Source: Apostichopus parvimensis (taxonomy: Eukaryota; Echinodermata; Holothuroidea; Aspidochirotida; Stichopodidae). Taken from it: 57,583 nucleotides of DNA. The notes below the pieces were generated by a model. It did not search any database. It had not been told where the DNA came from and saw nothing but the letters and a program-made list of their open reading frames with translations. This document shows positions 47,201 through 57,583 of the stretch, in pieces. The position numbers and the translations under genes were made by a program. Each line of letters opens with the position of its first letter. Position 1 is the first letter of the stretch. The stretch lies in contig KN886922.1 of the NCBI GenBank assembly GCA_000934455.1, forward strand, positions 70,943-128,525, given 5' to 3'.

Positions 47201-50200
47201 GGTTCCAACTATTACAGAGCTGGATAATTCTGTTGGTTACACACATGAGGCCTGGAGGCTAGTGGTCACTTGTTTTCGATTCGATTCAACCAAAAACCTT
47301 TCTTCAGATCATTCTTACAAAAAGAAAAAACAAACAACAGTTATGCCATCAGTGCCATTCAATCAATCAATCAATCAATATATATATAGCACCAAAATCA
47401 ACAGAAATTGTTCAAAGGCACTATTAGCCTTCGTCATTGGTAACTTGTCACACCTACACACCAAAGTGTGCGCAATTCAATCAATCTCTCCTGAAGCACT
47501 ACAGTGCACCACAACCACATGTCCCCCGTGGGACTTCCCATAGGAAGCAGCCACAAACCAGCGCACGCAACTATATTTACAAGTTACCTCACTAGTCCCC
47601 ATTTATACACCTGGGTGAAGAGAGGCAATGAAGATAAAGCCCAAGGACACAACACAATGATCTGGCCAGGGCTCGAGCCTGTAATCCTTAGATCACCAGT
47701 CCACTGCCTTAACCACTTGACCACAACACCCCATTCCTGTTTGATCTGTGCAAATATGTTTTAAAAAATGGTTCCAATCATCCCTTCAAAGTTAAATGCA
47801 GATACCAAGAATTAACCTTAGACCAGCAGTGATTTGCAGTCAATGTGAGCTGTCAATCAGTGAAATAAATCTCTGCTAGATTTGATTCTTTTCTTTCTCT
47901 TACAGAGCAGACCATACAGTTTCACATGCAAGGAGAACTTGCTTACCTTTGCCACTTGACTCAGGTTAAAGCGTTTTCCAAATCTTTTGACTTGGTCGTC
48001 TCTCCGGCCCAAGAACAGCAAACCTGCCAGTGTTATTCTGACGTAATCACCTGCAATTTAATATTATGAAACAAGAATGTGTGAGAAAGCATCGTCTATG
48101 TCTGTAAATGCTTAAAGAGAGACAGTCCAGAGGAAAATTTGTTTTTGAATGATGAAATGAGGATCATATTTTTAGTATCCCAGTGAATTTTTTATTATAT
48201 TTCTTCCTTTTTTAATAAATTATATATTAAAATCCTTTCAAAATGACATTTGAAGTTGACATGTTTTTGTACCCAAAGTGAACTTGAAGATGTAAATTGG
48301 TTTCAGCACAGCAGCGCATGTCTTCCATCATCCACTAGATAGTGGTTGAGCGTCCATCCGTCTGTCTGTCTGTCCATGTAGGTGTGATGACATGGATGTA
48401 CACTGACAAATTTGTTTCATGTTTTACTTTCAAATGTACAACTAATTTCCTTCTTACAAAATGGGATGCACTAACATATTAAGCAACTACAGTCTTTGGG
48501 AATTGATAAACTTAAAGCAAATCCATGATCAAGACAAAAACGTGAAGAAATACAAAACATTTTGTTGTAGGTAATGTTCTAACATCACACCTGTTTGCTT
48601 CAAGTTCACTGACGGAGCAAACTGTGACAATTTTGACTCTTAACATCACCAAAACACGCGATGTAGGAATTGCATGCTAATTTCACAGTGATTCTTAATA
48701 AAATATGTTCTCCTTTCATTTTGTTAATAAAATAAAGTTTTCTAAGGACTAGTACTTGTGATACAAGTGTAGCTTACATAACAGCATTATTCCCCCCCCC
48801 CCCCCCATAAAATGCTATCATCCGTGCAGAACTCGCCACTTCATACCTAACGGTAGGCCCTCTTTAGTGTATAAGCAGTTTGCTAACAGTTTTGTTTTAT
48901 TTTGATTTTCATTTTATACTTCAACAGTTGTTTAGTGCAACTATGACACTCAAAGCCATGTTTGTTGCTATACAATGCACATTGGTCTAATGAGTTTTGA
49001 ATATAAAAAATTATAGTTAGTACTGCCTGTGCCCATGTATGTGTGAAGATCAAAATTTTATGGAATGAGAAAAATTGTGTCCGTTATTACTTGAAGGCTG
49101 GACTAAAAGAATATTATTCATAACTCTGACCTTCTAGCATCATGATCTTATGATAAATACAGAGAACCAGTAACAAGACTTGCAGTCTGTGGTTTGCCTG
49201 ATTATTCTCTTTGTTTCTTATGCAATCACTCTGATTAACTAATGAACTGATTAACTAATTAACAAATCAATTAAAGTAATAAAACATATACATCTTTGCT
49301 TTACTTATTATATCCAAACTGACCATCTTTCCCATTTGACCTTCCAGTAAGAACCCATCAAATTTACCAGTACATAATCATCACATATTTTTACAACGAA
49401 TTAGACAACGTACCCGTTGCCCTGAAGACAGGTTCACCTTCAATATGTCTATCATCACCGATGTAACAAATACGGGTGGAACTCCCTGTCGGAAAACAGA
49501 ACATTGTCAGTATGAATTTTTAGAAAATGTGCATGCAGATTCGCTCAGTTTTAGACTTCTTGACTGGTATGGAAACAATGTATCTTAAATATCTGTTTTG
49601 TTTCACATATATCAAACATGGAAATTAAAGGCTGTGAAGACTCGCGCAAAAAGAAACGTCTAATGCCGGTAATCTGACCTAATTTCGAATGAGGTGTAAC
49701 AGAAGTGTTAGACACCACCATCGATCCCAGAAAATACACACACAGCTTGCTACCGTTGGTAATTAGACACTAGTGTACAGTCGGTACATACAGCTGCAGT
49801 CAATACCCACATCACAGTGTACTAACGATACAGCAATGGACATCTCAGGTCCAGCTAAAGATAACAAAGTATCACGTTTCATTACTGTCTGCAGTTTGTA
49901 GTGACACAAACAAAACGTCATTTGCAAGCAACGGAAAGTTAACTTTTTCAGATGGTCGCACGCGGTTTGGGGCGAGTCTTCAATGCCTTTAAGTTAGTGC
50001 ACAAATTTTGTATAGCAAGTTTGAAGGCCCAGATGCCTTTGTCTTATAAAATACTATGGTCTCTGTGTAAAATACTATGGTCTCTGTGTAAAATACTATG
50101 GTCTCTGTGTAAAATACTATGGTCTCTGTGTAAAATATTATGGTCTCTGTGTAAAATACTATGGTCTCTGTGTAAAATACTATGGTCTCTGTGTAAAATA

Positions 50201-53200
50201 ATAAAGCTGTACCATTTTGGATTTGTATAGCAACATGACCATTTTACATAGCATTTTGCGGTGCGATACCAGATAAAATTATTCCCCATCGAAATAGCTG
50301 AAAAATATATAAAATACATGTGGAAAAGTCTTGCTAAATTACAGCAATTCTCTGTAATTTTCACATTTTGTTTGACAAGATTTTAAAGAATCCCTTAATC
50401 TACTTTCACTCAATTTTTTTCTACCTTTTATAGTATTTGTGGGCATGGTGCATTTCATCATGAAGAGAAGAACATTTTTTATCACAACAGCAACAGAGAT
50501 AAATTTAATTACCGATGAATAGCTGTCCCTCTCCGTTAGTGGTAAGAGTCACACCCTGGTCATCTCTGACCTCGAGGATAGTCTCAAGTAATGGTTCACC
50601 GAGAGGAACACTGAAGAGAGGCAGAGATGCGGCAGAGATGCGTTAACAAAGAAGAATGACAATCACACTATTAGACCAATCTGGCAACTACCAACTGACT
50701 AAAAAAAAGATCTGCATAGAGAAAATGTATGATTTATATAAAAGAAATGACTATCACACTATTAGACCAATCTGGCAACTACCAACTGACTAAACAAAAG
50801 ATCTACAAGGACAAACTGTATGAATTATATACAAGAAATGACTATCACACTATTATAGATTAGACCAATCTGGCAACTACCAACTGACTAAAAAAAAGAT
50901 CTACAAAGACAAAATGTATGATTTATATAAAAGAAATGACTATCACACTATTAGACCAATCTGGCAACTACCAACTGACTATTAAAATAAAAGATTTACA
51001 TAGGCACAGTGTGCTTTCTGCAATGGTTTATAAACAGGTCTCACTGTATAAGATTTGTAGATTGCTTATTTCGAAAGGAATGAGAAAAATAGAAGGAACT
51101 TAGTGTAAACTATAATAAATTTCACATCACATCTGGTACTGAGATTATTCATCCATCCCTCTTACCCTCACACTGAAATCTTCAGTGTAAGATCAACCTT
51201 ACCTCTCCATCTCACCCCCATGATCCCCATCCTCTGTCAATTCTCTTTGAAGACGATGACAAGTAGCCCAACTAGACACCTCAGTAATTCCATACAGGTT
51301 ATAAATCTCTGTTTTGTTATCCCGATGAAAACACTCGGATAACCTTGACAGAGACGGACAAGGCTCTCCCCCGAAGGCTAAGACTCTCAAAGATGAGTCA
51401 CTGGACAATATCGTAGATTTCAGTGACTCTGGGTTGACTCTCAAAAGTAAGCTCGGTGTTGTCTACCAAGAAAAATTTAAATAAAAAAAAAGTAAATAAA
51501 GATTGAAACTTCAGAAGGCTAGTCAAAGCCCGAATACACAAAAGTCTTTGCCTTTCGTTTCAAAATTCCAGTTTCACCAAATTTTTAACGGGAGCTGAAT
51601 TTGCCACAAAGTTATATCGGAAGGCATCTGACGGGAGCATTACAGGATGATGTTAGGAACAAAATTAATTTGTGACATGTTTTAGACTGTTAATATATAA
51701 TAAATATTGCAAGTTGTGTATTTAGGTAGCAATTTTAATATTTGAAAACAAAATGACCCATTTAACAACCAAGGCTAATCAAGAAAAGTAAACTGCTCTA
51801 CTTTTCTTAAAACAAAGACTTTTAATTTGGTCAGTTCCTCAAATGCAACACAAAACTCAATGAAAAAAAAAATATAACTTTTATGGCCTCAAATAACATG
51901 CATTACAATTTGGTTACAGAATTTGATTTTACTAAACATATCTATTAAACATTTCTGAACTTACATATTTAGTGGCAGCCAAAATTTTTTAATAACCAAA
52001 TAGATCACTCAGATAGACTGATAGGTATATATGAGGTTATATGTCAATATTATATATATGCCTTGGTGAGATATGTCATATAGTTACACTCAATACAGAA
52101 CACAACTTTAAAATATCAATCAAACTTATCGTTCCACTTTTTAGGTACAAACCTTCACTGAGAGGACTTATAATTAAAGTTTTATCAAAGCTAGGTAGCC
52201 TTTACACTATGATACCCCCCCCCCCCAAAAAAAAAACCCCAAAACATTGAACTTTTATTATGTTTTTTAATTATATACCAACTGAAACAATGAATAAACT
52301 GAAAGGAAAAAACATTTAAAAAATTGGTATGTTTTATATATGGTTCTTGGATATTTCAACATAGGCCTCACATATGGACAATGACAATGTAAAAATTTTG
52401 GATCCTTTCATTCCCATGTAATATAATATTTCCATTTTTGTCGCCGTTGATGGTATATCCTGAAGTGTTGTGGCACACGGGTAAGATACACAAATTTCAA
52501 TTTGCCTGCAAGATCAATTTCACACCCATGCTGGTGTACATGGTAACAAGAAAACTAGGTTTCCATAATTTAGGCAACAGAAGACAGTCAGCACGACAAC
52601 AGTACAGTTTCATTTCACTGGTGATACGAAAATGCTTCAAAATTATATGTTCAAAGTAAAGAGACAACAAAATAATTCGGAGAACTCTAAATTTAATAGC
52701 TTCTTTTTCTTTGGTAATCTGTACATGATCACAAAAATATGACCTTTTGACCTCACCTGAAGTATGGTTACTCTATGCTCGACCAGAACAGAAATGAGTC
52801 TGTTAGGAGATGCTTTGGTCTGATTTGAAACAGCCACCAGTTTAGCTCCAGAACACAGAGCCAGAAATATTTCAACAATGCTGGGGTCAAAGGTCAACGG
52901 GGCAGCATTAAATATTACATCAGATGGACGAACACTGAATAATTCTCTGAAAAAGAAAAAGAAACGGAACCGTGTCATACAATACTATTTTCTCATTTTC
53001 AACATGTAGTAAAATTACGATCTTTACCACTACAACACATTCTGTACCTGAAATGCACCAAACTTCAAAACGAAGAGAAGAACCGAAAGACAACCATGCA
53101 AGACTTTTATGGTAAACACAGGAGTGTATCCAAGGAGGCACCAGATGGGGGCAGATTTGGGCACTAAAATTCAGCTACAGGCATAATTTTAATCAAAGGT

Positions 53201-56200
53201 ACATATTTAAATTTGTAATGTTTAGGACGGTTTGCATTCTGGTATGCCTTACTTTTCTCGATGTCTTCTAGTGCACCACAGTTTCGGTAGTGATTTTGTC
53301 ATCTACCATACCTATACTCGTCTTGAAAAGTGTGGCCATTTTACTACTGCTTAGAATATGTTGTTTCTGCAAGCTAGCCTTAATGATTAATTTATGTGGT
53401 GGCACTATTCAGCGACCAACAAGCAACACAAATTGTAAGTCCCTGATTGGCTCATGAATACTCATAGACCTGAGTTTAATTTTTCTCCAACAATAGTCAA
53501 CTTGTCAATGCATGTGAATCTACAGTACCACAAAAAAATCCTCAAAACTGCATCAGATTTTTCTATAAAAAATCATTTCCAAACTTTGAATCCAAAGCAT
53601 AAATTTCAACGTGAAACAATTGCAGAACTCACTGGTTTGGAAAGATCTTTTTTCTCAACTTTGTCTCATTTCACTAAACAGAGTCCTTCCCTAAACCTCA
53701 CCTCAGATGAAGAATATTAGGGACAATACACTGGTGAGGGACCTTCACCATCTTGGGGTCTCCCGTGGTTCCAGATGTAAAAACCACGTAGGCAAGGGGC
53801 GAATAAAGTGGTATTTGTACTTGGTTGTTCGATCGTGGGTGGATTGGAACAAGATGAACAAAGTTAAAACACGTCTTCTTTGTCCCTTCTAAAACAACCA
53901 CTTCCATGGAGGTATTAAATGTAGTTTGCAGGAATTTCATCTGAATAATAAAGAAAGCTTTAATAAACATCAGAGTAAACAAGGTATATTACTTTGTGAA
54001 GTAATACAACTAAATGTAAAGCATAAGGAACAGTTATTGGCATTTTAGCTACAATTTACAAACAACTTTTAATCGGGATCCTACTCAGGTTACCATCGAT
54101 CAAACTAAGAAATTCCCGATCCAAATTATTTCTTACTGAGCCAATGAATAACAAAACTATAAATTAGTGGCTCAATTTCCACTGGGACAATTGAACATGT
54201 TTAAATAAGTACACAAACTTGTTATGTAAAAAAACTACATATTTTTTCTTTTGTACATGAAATAAAAGTTGACCAGTATTAAGCTAGTTTACTACATTAA
54301 TATCAAAACATTGATCCAAGCCCACACGAGTGCTGCTCTAGCCTCCCCCCTCCCCCTTCACCCAACCACACATCCCGTACACCAGAGAGAAGGTCATATG
54401 TAGTTTTTGAAAGTGACAATCCAATCCGTGGTTGCAGATATTTTTTCAAATTTCATATTGTTACTTCCAAATTATTAACTTACACTGTCAGGTTCTTCTT
54501 TCTTCATGTATGTGATTGAAAAGAAAAAAGAAACAGAAAAAATCAAAATAAATATAAATATAGAAAAAATAGTTGTTACTGTAATTGCTTTTGTATCGTG
54601 TCTAAAACACTTGAAAAATGTAAAATGCAGATATAATAAGATATCACTGAATTTAACTATGACACCTGTCATGTCTTCATGCCTCCCTCCCCTCTCACCC
54701 CTGGTGCCTGTATCACCAAAATTGCATTAACAACTAGCACTGCCCTCCAAATTAGACTCTCATTCCTGTTTGGCAGTGTTTGCCCCTCCCCCACACCCAT
54801 CTCAAAATATATGGAAATATCACACTACTGGGCACCACATCAGAACTGGATATCACACATTAGCTCGTCTTGTCTGAGCATAGATAATGAACATTGCTAC
54901 ATGTCCATTTCAGATCTCCTTTTTCAATACTTTCATTCCTACATTTAAGTCCTACTTTTGCATAAGGATGTGCTGGACAGCCTGTCTAGATATATGATTA
55001 CAACCACTTGGCTATCCCAAACTTATTGTTAAATCCTTAAGCTGATGTAAACCATATTATCACACCAAAAATGTAACGTCATATATTATGTTTTCATTTG
55101 CAAACGCTTCAAATTTGTGCTTTACTCCATCGTTCCTGGTGCAATTTTTATGGAAGGTGTACTAGAGTAGCATATTATGTTTGCAGATATATTGTATCTG
55201 TTGTAAGAATTGAGTATTGTATAATTCAACATGACATAAACCTTCCATACATTCTCTTTGTCTTGTCATTTTCAATATCAATTCATTCTCTCACCTCCGA
55301 AATGTCTTCACTTGTTATGATCAAAGTTGCCTCCACCTGAGAGAGAATTTTGGTGGTTTTCTTCTTTGGATAATGTTTCGGAATGAAGGTAAATGCTGCG
55401 GGAACTTTAAGAATTCTTAAGAAAGAAGAAAAAAAGTAAATATAAGTATAAGGTTTCTAACCCTCACAAATTAGTCTAAGGTGAGTGAAGTACTGCTGGC
55501 ATTCTCAGGACTTTGAGAATGCATTTTAATCAGACAGTATCCTTTCAAAACGAATTTCAACAGTGTTTAGCATAACCATCAACTAATATTCACATGCAGT
55601 TTTTTTTAAAAACTTTATAAGGTTTGCAAATCATTCTGTTTGACACATGGCAGACCCATACTGAGTTGTTTCACATTAAATCTTTACAAGCAATTTTCCT
55701 GACTCAAGTCAATGACTTAATTCTTTTGGGTTGATAGTGCTATACTTCACAACTTCTTTGTGAGTAACTTGAAACTTCACCTTTTCTTTCAGGCAATCAG
55801 TATATTCACTGTGTCAATTGAATCATGGTTGAATCATCGCTCAGATAGTGTAGGGTTCCACCTGTCCAACCAAGAGGATTTCAACACCTTACAAGCCACT
55901 GAAAAGTTTGGCAAGGGCCGCACATTGCCTAACTGTGGTCTAATTAATAAAAATTAGCAGTAGTAGGTTTTTATCTTTCCTGCTAATCCATTTAAACTTG
56001 CAGTTTATATAATTTATATATATAAGCAATAAATATCTGTCTACACACAAACCAGTTTAATTTTTATTACCTTGTTGTGTACAGTAGGAATTTTTCCTTC
56101 CACAGGCTGGAGCAAACACTGCCAATGTATTTAATTAAAGTTACAACAGGAATGTTACATAAACTAGTTATGTGTTTGAATAAAAAGTATTTTGCTTCCA

Positions 56201-56558
56201 ATGAAGCTTGATCTCCTCATGTTTCTTTCTGGTAACAACAGTGTGGGTTCTATATATGATCTGAATTTCTGTTTAACATCTTTAATCAATGTTCCACAAC
56301 TTCCATTAATACCTACCCAAGAATTGCAATCATGACTTTATCAAATTCTCCACCCATCACAGCAATTACTTCATTCTCTCTCTTGACATGCCTTTTTGTC
56401 TCCTCTGCAAATTTGGAAGAGAGGAATGCTAATGCTTCATAGGTCAATACATCTGCTCTTTCACCTTGATCAGAGACTAATGCTGTGTTAGAATTATATC
56501 GTAAAGAGGCAGCCTCAAATAGACCATGAAGAGTTTGGGACAGCATTGTTGGTTTCAT
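38886..56558 (-). CDS. AASDH: Beta-alanine-activating enzyme / acyl-CoA synthetase family member 4 (AASDH), 15 coding exons, 1101 aa
   Basis: Exons in transcript order: 56558-56317, 55415-55295, 53940-53702, 52946-52757, 51462-51203, 50610-50513, 49485-49414, 48050-47947, 46963-46619, 45869-45280, 44293-44142, 42550-42387, 42105-41980, 40622-40491 and 39356-38886. All phases agree, for 3306 nt. Human AASDH is about 1098 aa with the same architecture: adenylation domain, carrier domain, then PQQ-type beta-propeller. The family activates an amino acid (beta-alanine in the Drosophila homologue) as an adenylate and loads it on its own phosphopantetheine arm; the acceptor in animals is unsettled. 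Despite the old name there is no dehydrogenase domain. An acceptor (TTACTTAG) lies exactly before the ATG, so a noncoding first exon lies upstream. All motif residues are intact. Confidence 0.96.
40680..40925. repeat. (TAA)n/(ATG-AT)n microsatellite in AASDH intron 14
   Basis: About 240 bases consist of ATAATAATA units interrupted by GATGATAATCA and TAAAAATA. It starts about 60 bases from the exon at 40622, on its upstream (transcript sense) side. Confidence 0.9.
41659..41732 (+). mobile_element. Degenerate tRNA-derived SINE head
   Basis: It resembles the element at 2565, with the A-box-like TAGCCCCATTGATAAAGCA and the B-box-like GGCTCAAATCC spaced as in a tRNA. The stems are decayed. It lies in an AASDH intron. 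Confidence 0.45.
42770..43430 (-). repeat. Minisatellite of about 39 bp, roughly 16 copies, in AASDH intron 11
   Basis: Units of 36-42 bp contain GGCACATTTAAACTTGGTTC and ATGGTATAAGTAGAAGTA. Read on the gene strand, many units are 39 or 42 bp, so a frame stays open for 107 codons (43414-43091) as a VPTSTLYHEPSLN peptide repeat. The flanking AASDH exons (44142 and 42550) join perfectly in phase without it, so it is intronic. Confidence 0.92.
43735..43801. repeat. Multiplied GATCCTGCTAGGATC palindromes
   Basis: Three near-palindromes GATCCTAGCAGGATC or GATCCTGCTAGGATC stand side by side, joined by TTCTGAA and GAAGAA. They can form strong alternative hairpins. The unit matches the single copy at 7449-7485, and the flanking TTACTTTTACACA also matches. 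Confidence 0.8.
43846..43904 (+). repeat. Dispersed repeat segment shared with 48862-48920
   Basis: ATAAGCAGTTTGCTAACAGT, followed by TTTGTTTTATTTT, occurs here and at 48872 with almost no change. It directly follows the GATCCTGCTAGGATC cluster here, so it probably belongs to the same element family. Confidence 0.65.
44417..44953. mobile_element. hAT-type MITE with 8-bp target duplication
   Basis: The element 44425-44945 (521 bp) has inverted ends CAGGCCTCGACAA and TTGTCGAGGCCTG, and an inner pair of CTCGCCAA/TTGGCGAG words. It is flanked by the direct repeat GTATCAAT at 44417-44424 and 44946-44953. Eight-base duplications and CAG-type ends define hAT elements. No transposase frame is present. 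It lies in AASDH intron 10. Confidence 0.9.
45280..45869 (-). CDS. AASDH: AASDH exon 10: carrier domain and charged linker
   Basis: Residues 558-753. The carrier motif is LGGNSFQAV, with the phosphopantetheine-accepting Ser at about residue 579; the more usual Asp or His before it is Asn. After the carrier helices comes a linker of about 100 residues rich in Glu, Ser, Lys and Thr. It contains VKRRKLCHK and ends with WSLDLEKCIDASPLVVI, the first propeller strand. Confidence 0.9.
46619..56558 (-). CDS. AASDH: AASDH exons 1-9: adenylation (AMP-binding) domain
   Basis: Residues 1-557. Visible core motifs: GILKVPAAF (A2-like); the phosphate-binding FTSGTTGDPKM at 175-185; PLTFDPSIVEIFLAL; LAFGGEPCP; NLYGITEVSSWAT (adenine and Mg contacts); RATGDYV (ribose-binding Asp, split between 49414 and 48050); GRRDDQVKRFGKR (hinge); and HHGKLN with the catalytic A10 lysine at about residue 522. 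The order and spacing match functional adenylating enzymes. Confidence 0.93.
47361..47730 (-). mobile_element. Full-length tRNA-derived SINE with (TTGA)n tail
   Basis: On the minus strand it begins with a tRNA-like head (TGTTGTGGTCAAGTGGTTAA as A box, GGCTCGAGCCC as B box). It continues with GGGCTTTATCTTCATTGCCT and CCCAGGTGTATAAATGGGGA, words common in SINEs of marine invertebrates, and ends in a run of ATTGATTG. It lies in AASDH intron 8. Confidence 0.8.
48862..48920 (+). repeat. Second copy of the 43846 dispersed segment
   Basis: GTATAAGCAGTTTGCTAACA, then GTTTTGTTTTATTTT, repeats the sequence at 43848, without the palindrome cluster. It lies in an AASDH intron. Confidence 0.65.
49625..49992 (-). 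mobile_element. TTAA-flanked MITE, copy 3
   Basis: This 368-bp element has TTAA on both sides. Its ends AGGCTGTGAAGACTCGC and GCGAGTCTTCAATGCCT are inverted. It has the same orientation as copy 2 and the opposite orientation to copy 1. It lies in AASDH intron 7, and an open frame of 62 codons across its left end is not a gene. Confidence 0.88.
50047..50202. repeat. 21-bp tandem array, 7 copies
   Basis: AAAATACTATGGTCTCTGTGT is repeated seven times with only one or two substitutions, 55 bases after the MITE. Because 21 is divisible by three, a KILWSLC peptide repeat appears on one strand and DHSILHR on the other; neither is coding. Confidence 0.95.
50652..51010. repeat. 91-bp tandem array, about 4 copies, in AASDH intron 5
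   Basis: TATTAGACCAATCTGGCAAC recurs at 50671, 50762, 50860 and 50951, so units are 91, 98 and 91 bp. The array fills most of the 592-base intron between the exons at 51203 and 50610. Confidence 0.92.
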
Positions 56559-57583
56559 CTAAGTAAGAGAGAAAAAAAACATCACCTGAGAATGCACTAA
56601 TGCCATACTGCGACTACACTTTCTTCTTGGAAGGATGGACAGATATAAAAAAAACATAAATATTTTCATTGTACATCACTGTAGTAGAAAAGTTGCCAGA
56701 TGTTTGAGCAAAGCTCAGAGATGGAAATTAAGAAATAAATGTGTTTACATTACTTTATTTTCACAACCATTCTCATTTAATATGTAGGTTACTATAGTGT
56801 GTATTCCAAACATTTTGATCTACCCAAAACTTTAGTACTTGTGAACAAAGAAATGTTCATGATAATTGTGACATGCAATAAAAATGATGAGCTGTTATTA
56901 TGAAATTGGTTGGCAAAAATTTGTGAAACTTTTTGTGAAGATCTGACTGTATCAGAATATGGACCTACTTTCTCATGACAGAGTTAGGTCTTACACTTAA
57001 CATACATATTAGAAATTCACACCGTTTAAAGATATTAGAGTGCTGTTGACAGGACATGGAATATTGTTTAATGCAAAGAAGTTGTAGTCAATGCTATGTT
57101 GGGCAAGCAAGGCCAATAACAGTTAGGCTTGGGTTCAACCGTACTCCAGTTCAGAAGGTAGAGGCAGGCTTTGCCAATAATATCCTAATAATATCCCTTC
57201 TTGCACTTTGTAGGCTTAGCTCTAACTTACAGTTACACTTGGCCTAGGCTAAAGTTTACGGTGCACAACAGGACATACACTACAGTAGGACTTAAGCCTA
57301 CAGTAGCCTAATGTGCGTCATAATTCAGCTCCTTGCGTGAAATGGCAATTTTCATGATGGATAGGAGATCACATTTGTCTTCTTCCTCGTGAACGGTTTA
57401 AGACGGGATATATTATGAAAGTGCTAACTTCGTTGATCAACTCCAGTCTGTAAGTGCAACATTTACAGCGTTCATCATTGCCAACAACACCTGCATATTT
57501 GGTATTGCGCAATGCCAAATGTTGTTGAAACAAGTGACCAGTTCGCGGATTGCAATATAAGCTATTAAAAGCATTCCAGTGTT
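56559..57583. other. AASDH 5' flank
   Basis: I see no further coding exon. Because a splice acceptor abuts the start codon at 56558, a noncoding exon and promoter should lie here or beyond the window. I could not place a convincing donor. Confidence 0.4.

Noticed and set aside
49952-50364. KILWSLC and DHSILHR repeat ORFs
   Set aside because: Both strands of a 21-bp tandem array give open frames because 21 is a multiple of three.

Overview
This window is animal nuclear DNA. It is AT-rich, the genes are split by GT-AG introns, and there are many microsatellites, MITEs and tRNA-derived SINEs. The proteins and the SINE style fit a marine invertebrate deuterostome. An echinoderm, perhaps a sea cucumber, is my best guess, but that is inference and not proven by any single site. 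A run of 325 Ns (28634-28958) marks a scaffold gap.

Three protein-coding genes could be assembled exon by exon with matching splice phases. (1) MITD1, plus strand, 1853-5993: five coding exons, 250 aa, a MIT-domain ESCRT-III partner of abscission. (2) A Mesh/SUSD2-type transmembrane protein, minus strand, 34357 down to 12108: 18 coding exons, 1327 aa, with signal peptide, NIDO, IPT/TIG, AMOP, vWD, Sushi, transmembrane helix and a long repetitive cytoplasmic tail. (3) AASDH/ACSF4 (beta-alanine-activating enzyme), minus strand, 56558 down to 38886: 15 coding exons, 1101 aa, with an adenylation domain, a phosphopantetheine carrier domain and a C-terminal PQQ-type beta-propeller.

Layout: 1-1850 is the 5' flank of MITD1, with a MITE and a tRNA-like SINE head. 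MITD1 and the mesh-like gene converge on about 6 kb of repeat-rich intergenic DNA (6050-11700). About 4.5 kb (34358-38880) separates the mesh-like 5' end from the AASDH 3' end and holds a hAT terminus, a (TG)n tract and a broken non-LTR reverse transcriptase. AASDH fills the rest, and its promoter or first noncoding exon probably lies in or beyond 56559-57583. The three genes have no evident shared pathway.

Most notable non-genic structures: a 394-bp foldback element (32601-32994) packed with GATATC-type palindromes spaced about 20-21 bp apart; three copies of one roughly 365-bp MITE with TTAA ends; a 521-bp hAT MITE with an intact 8-bp target duplication; a fresh 188-bp tandem duplication that copies the 3' half of a vWD exon with its splice donor; and several intronic minisatellites that happen to stay open as peptide-repeat ORFs.
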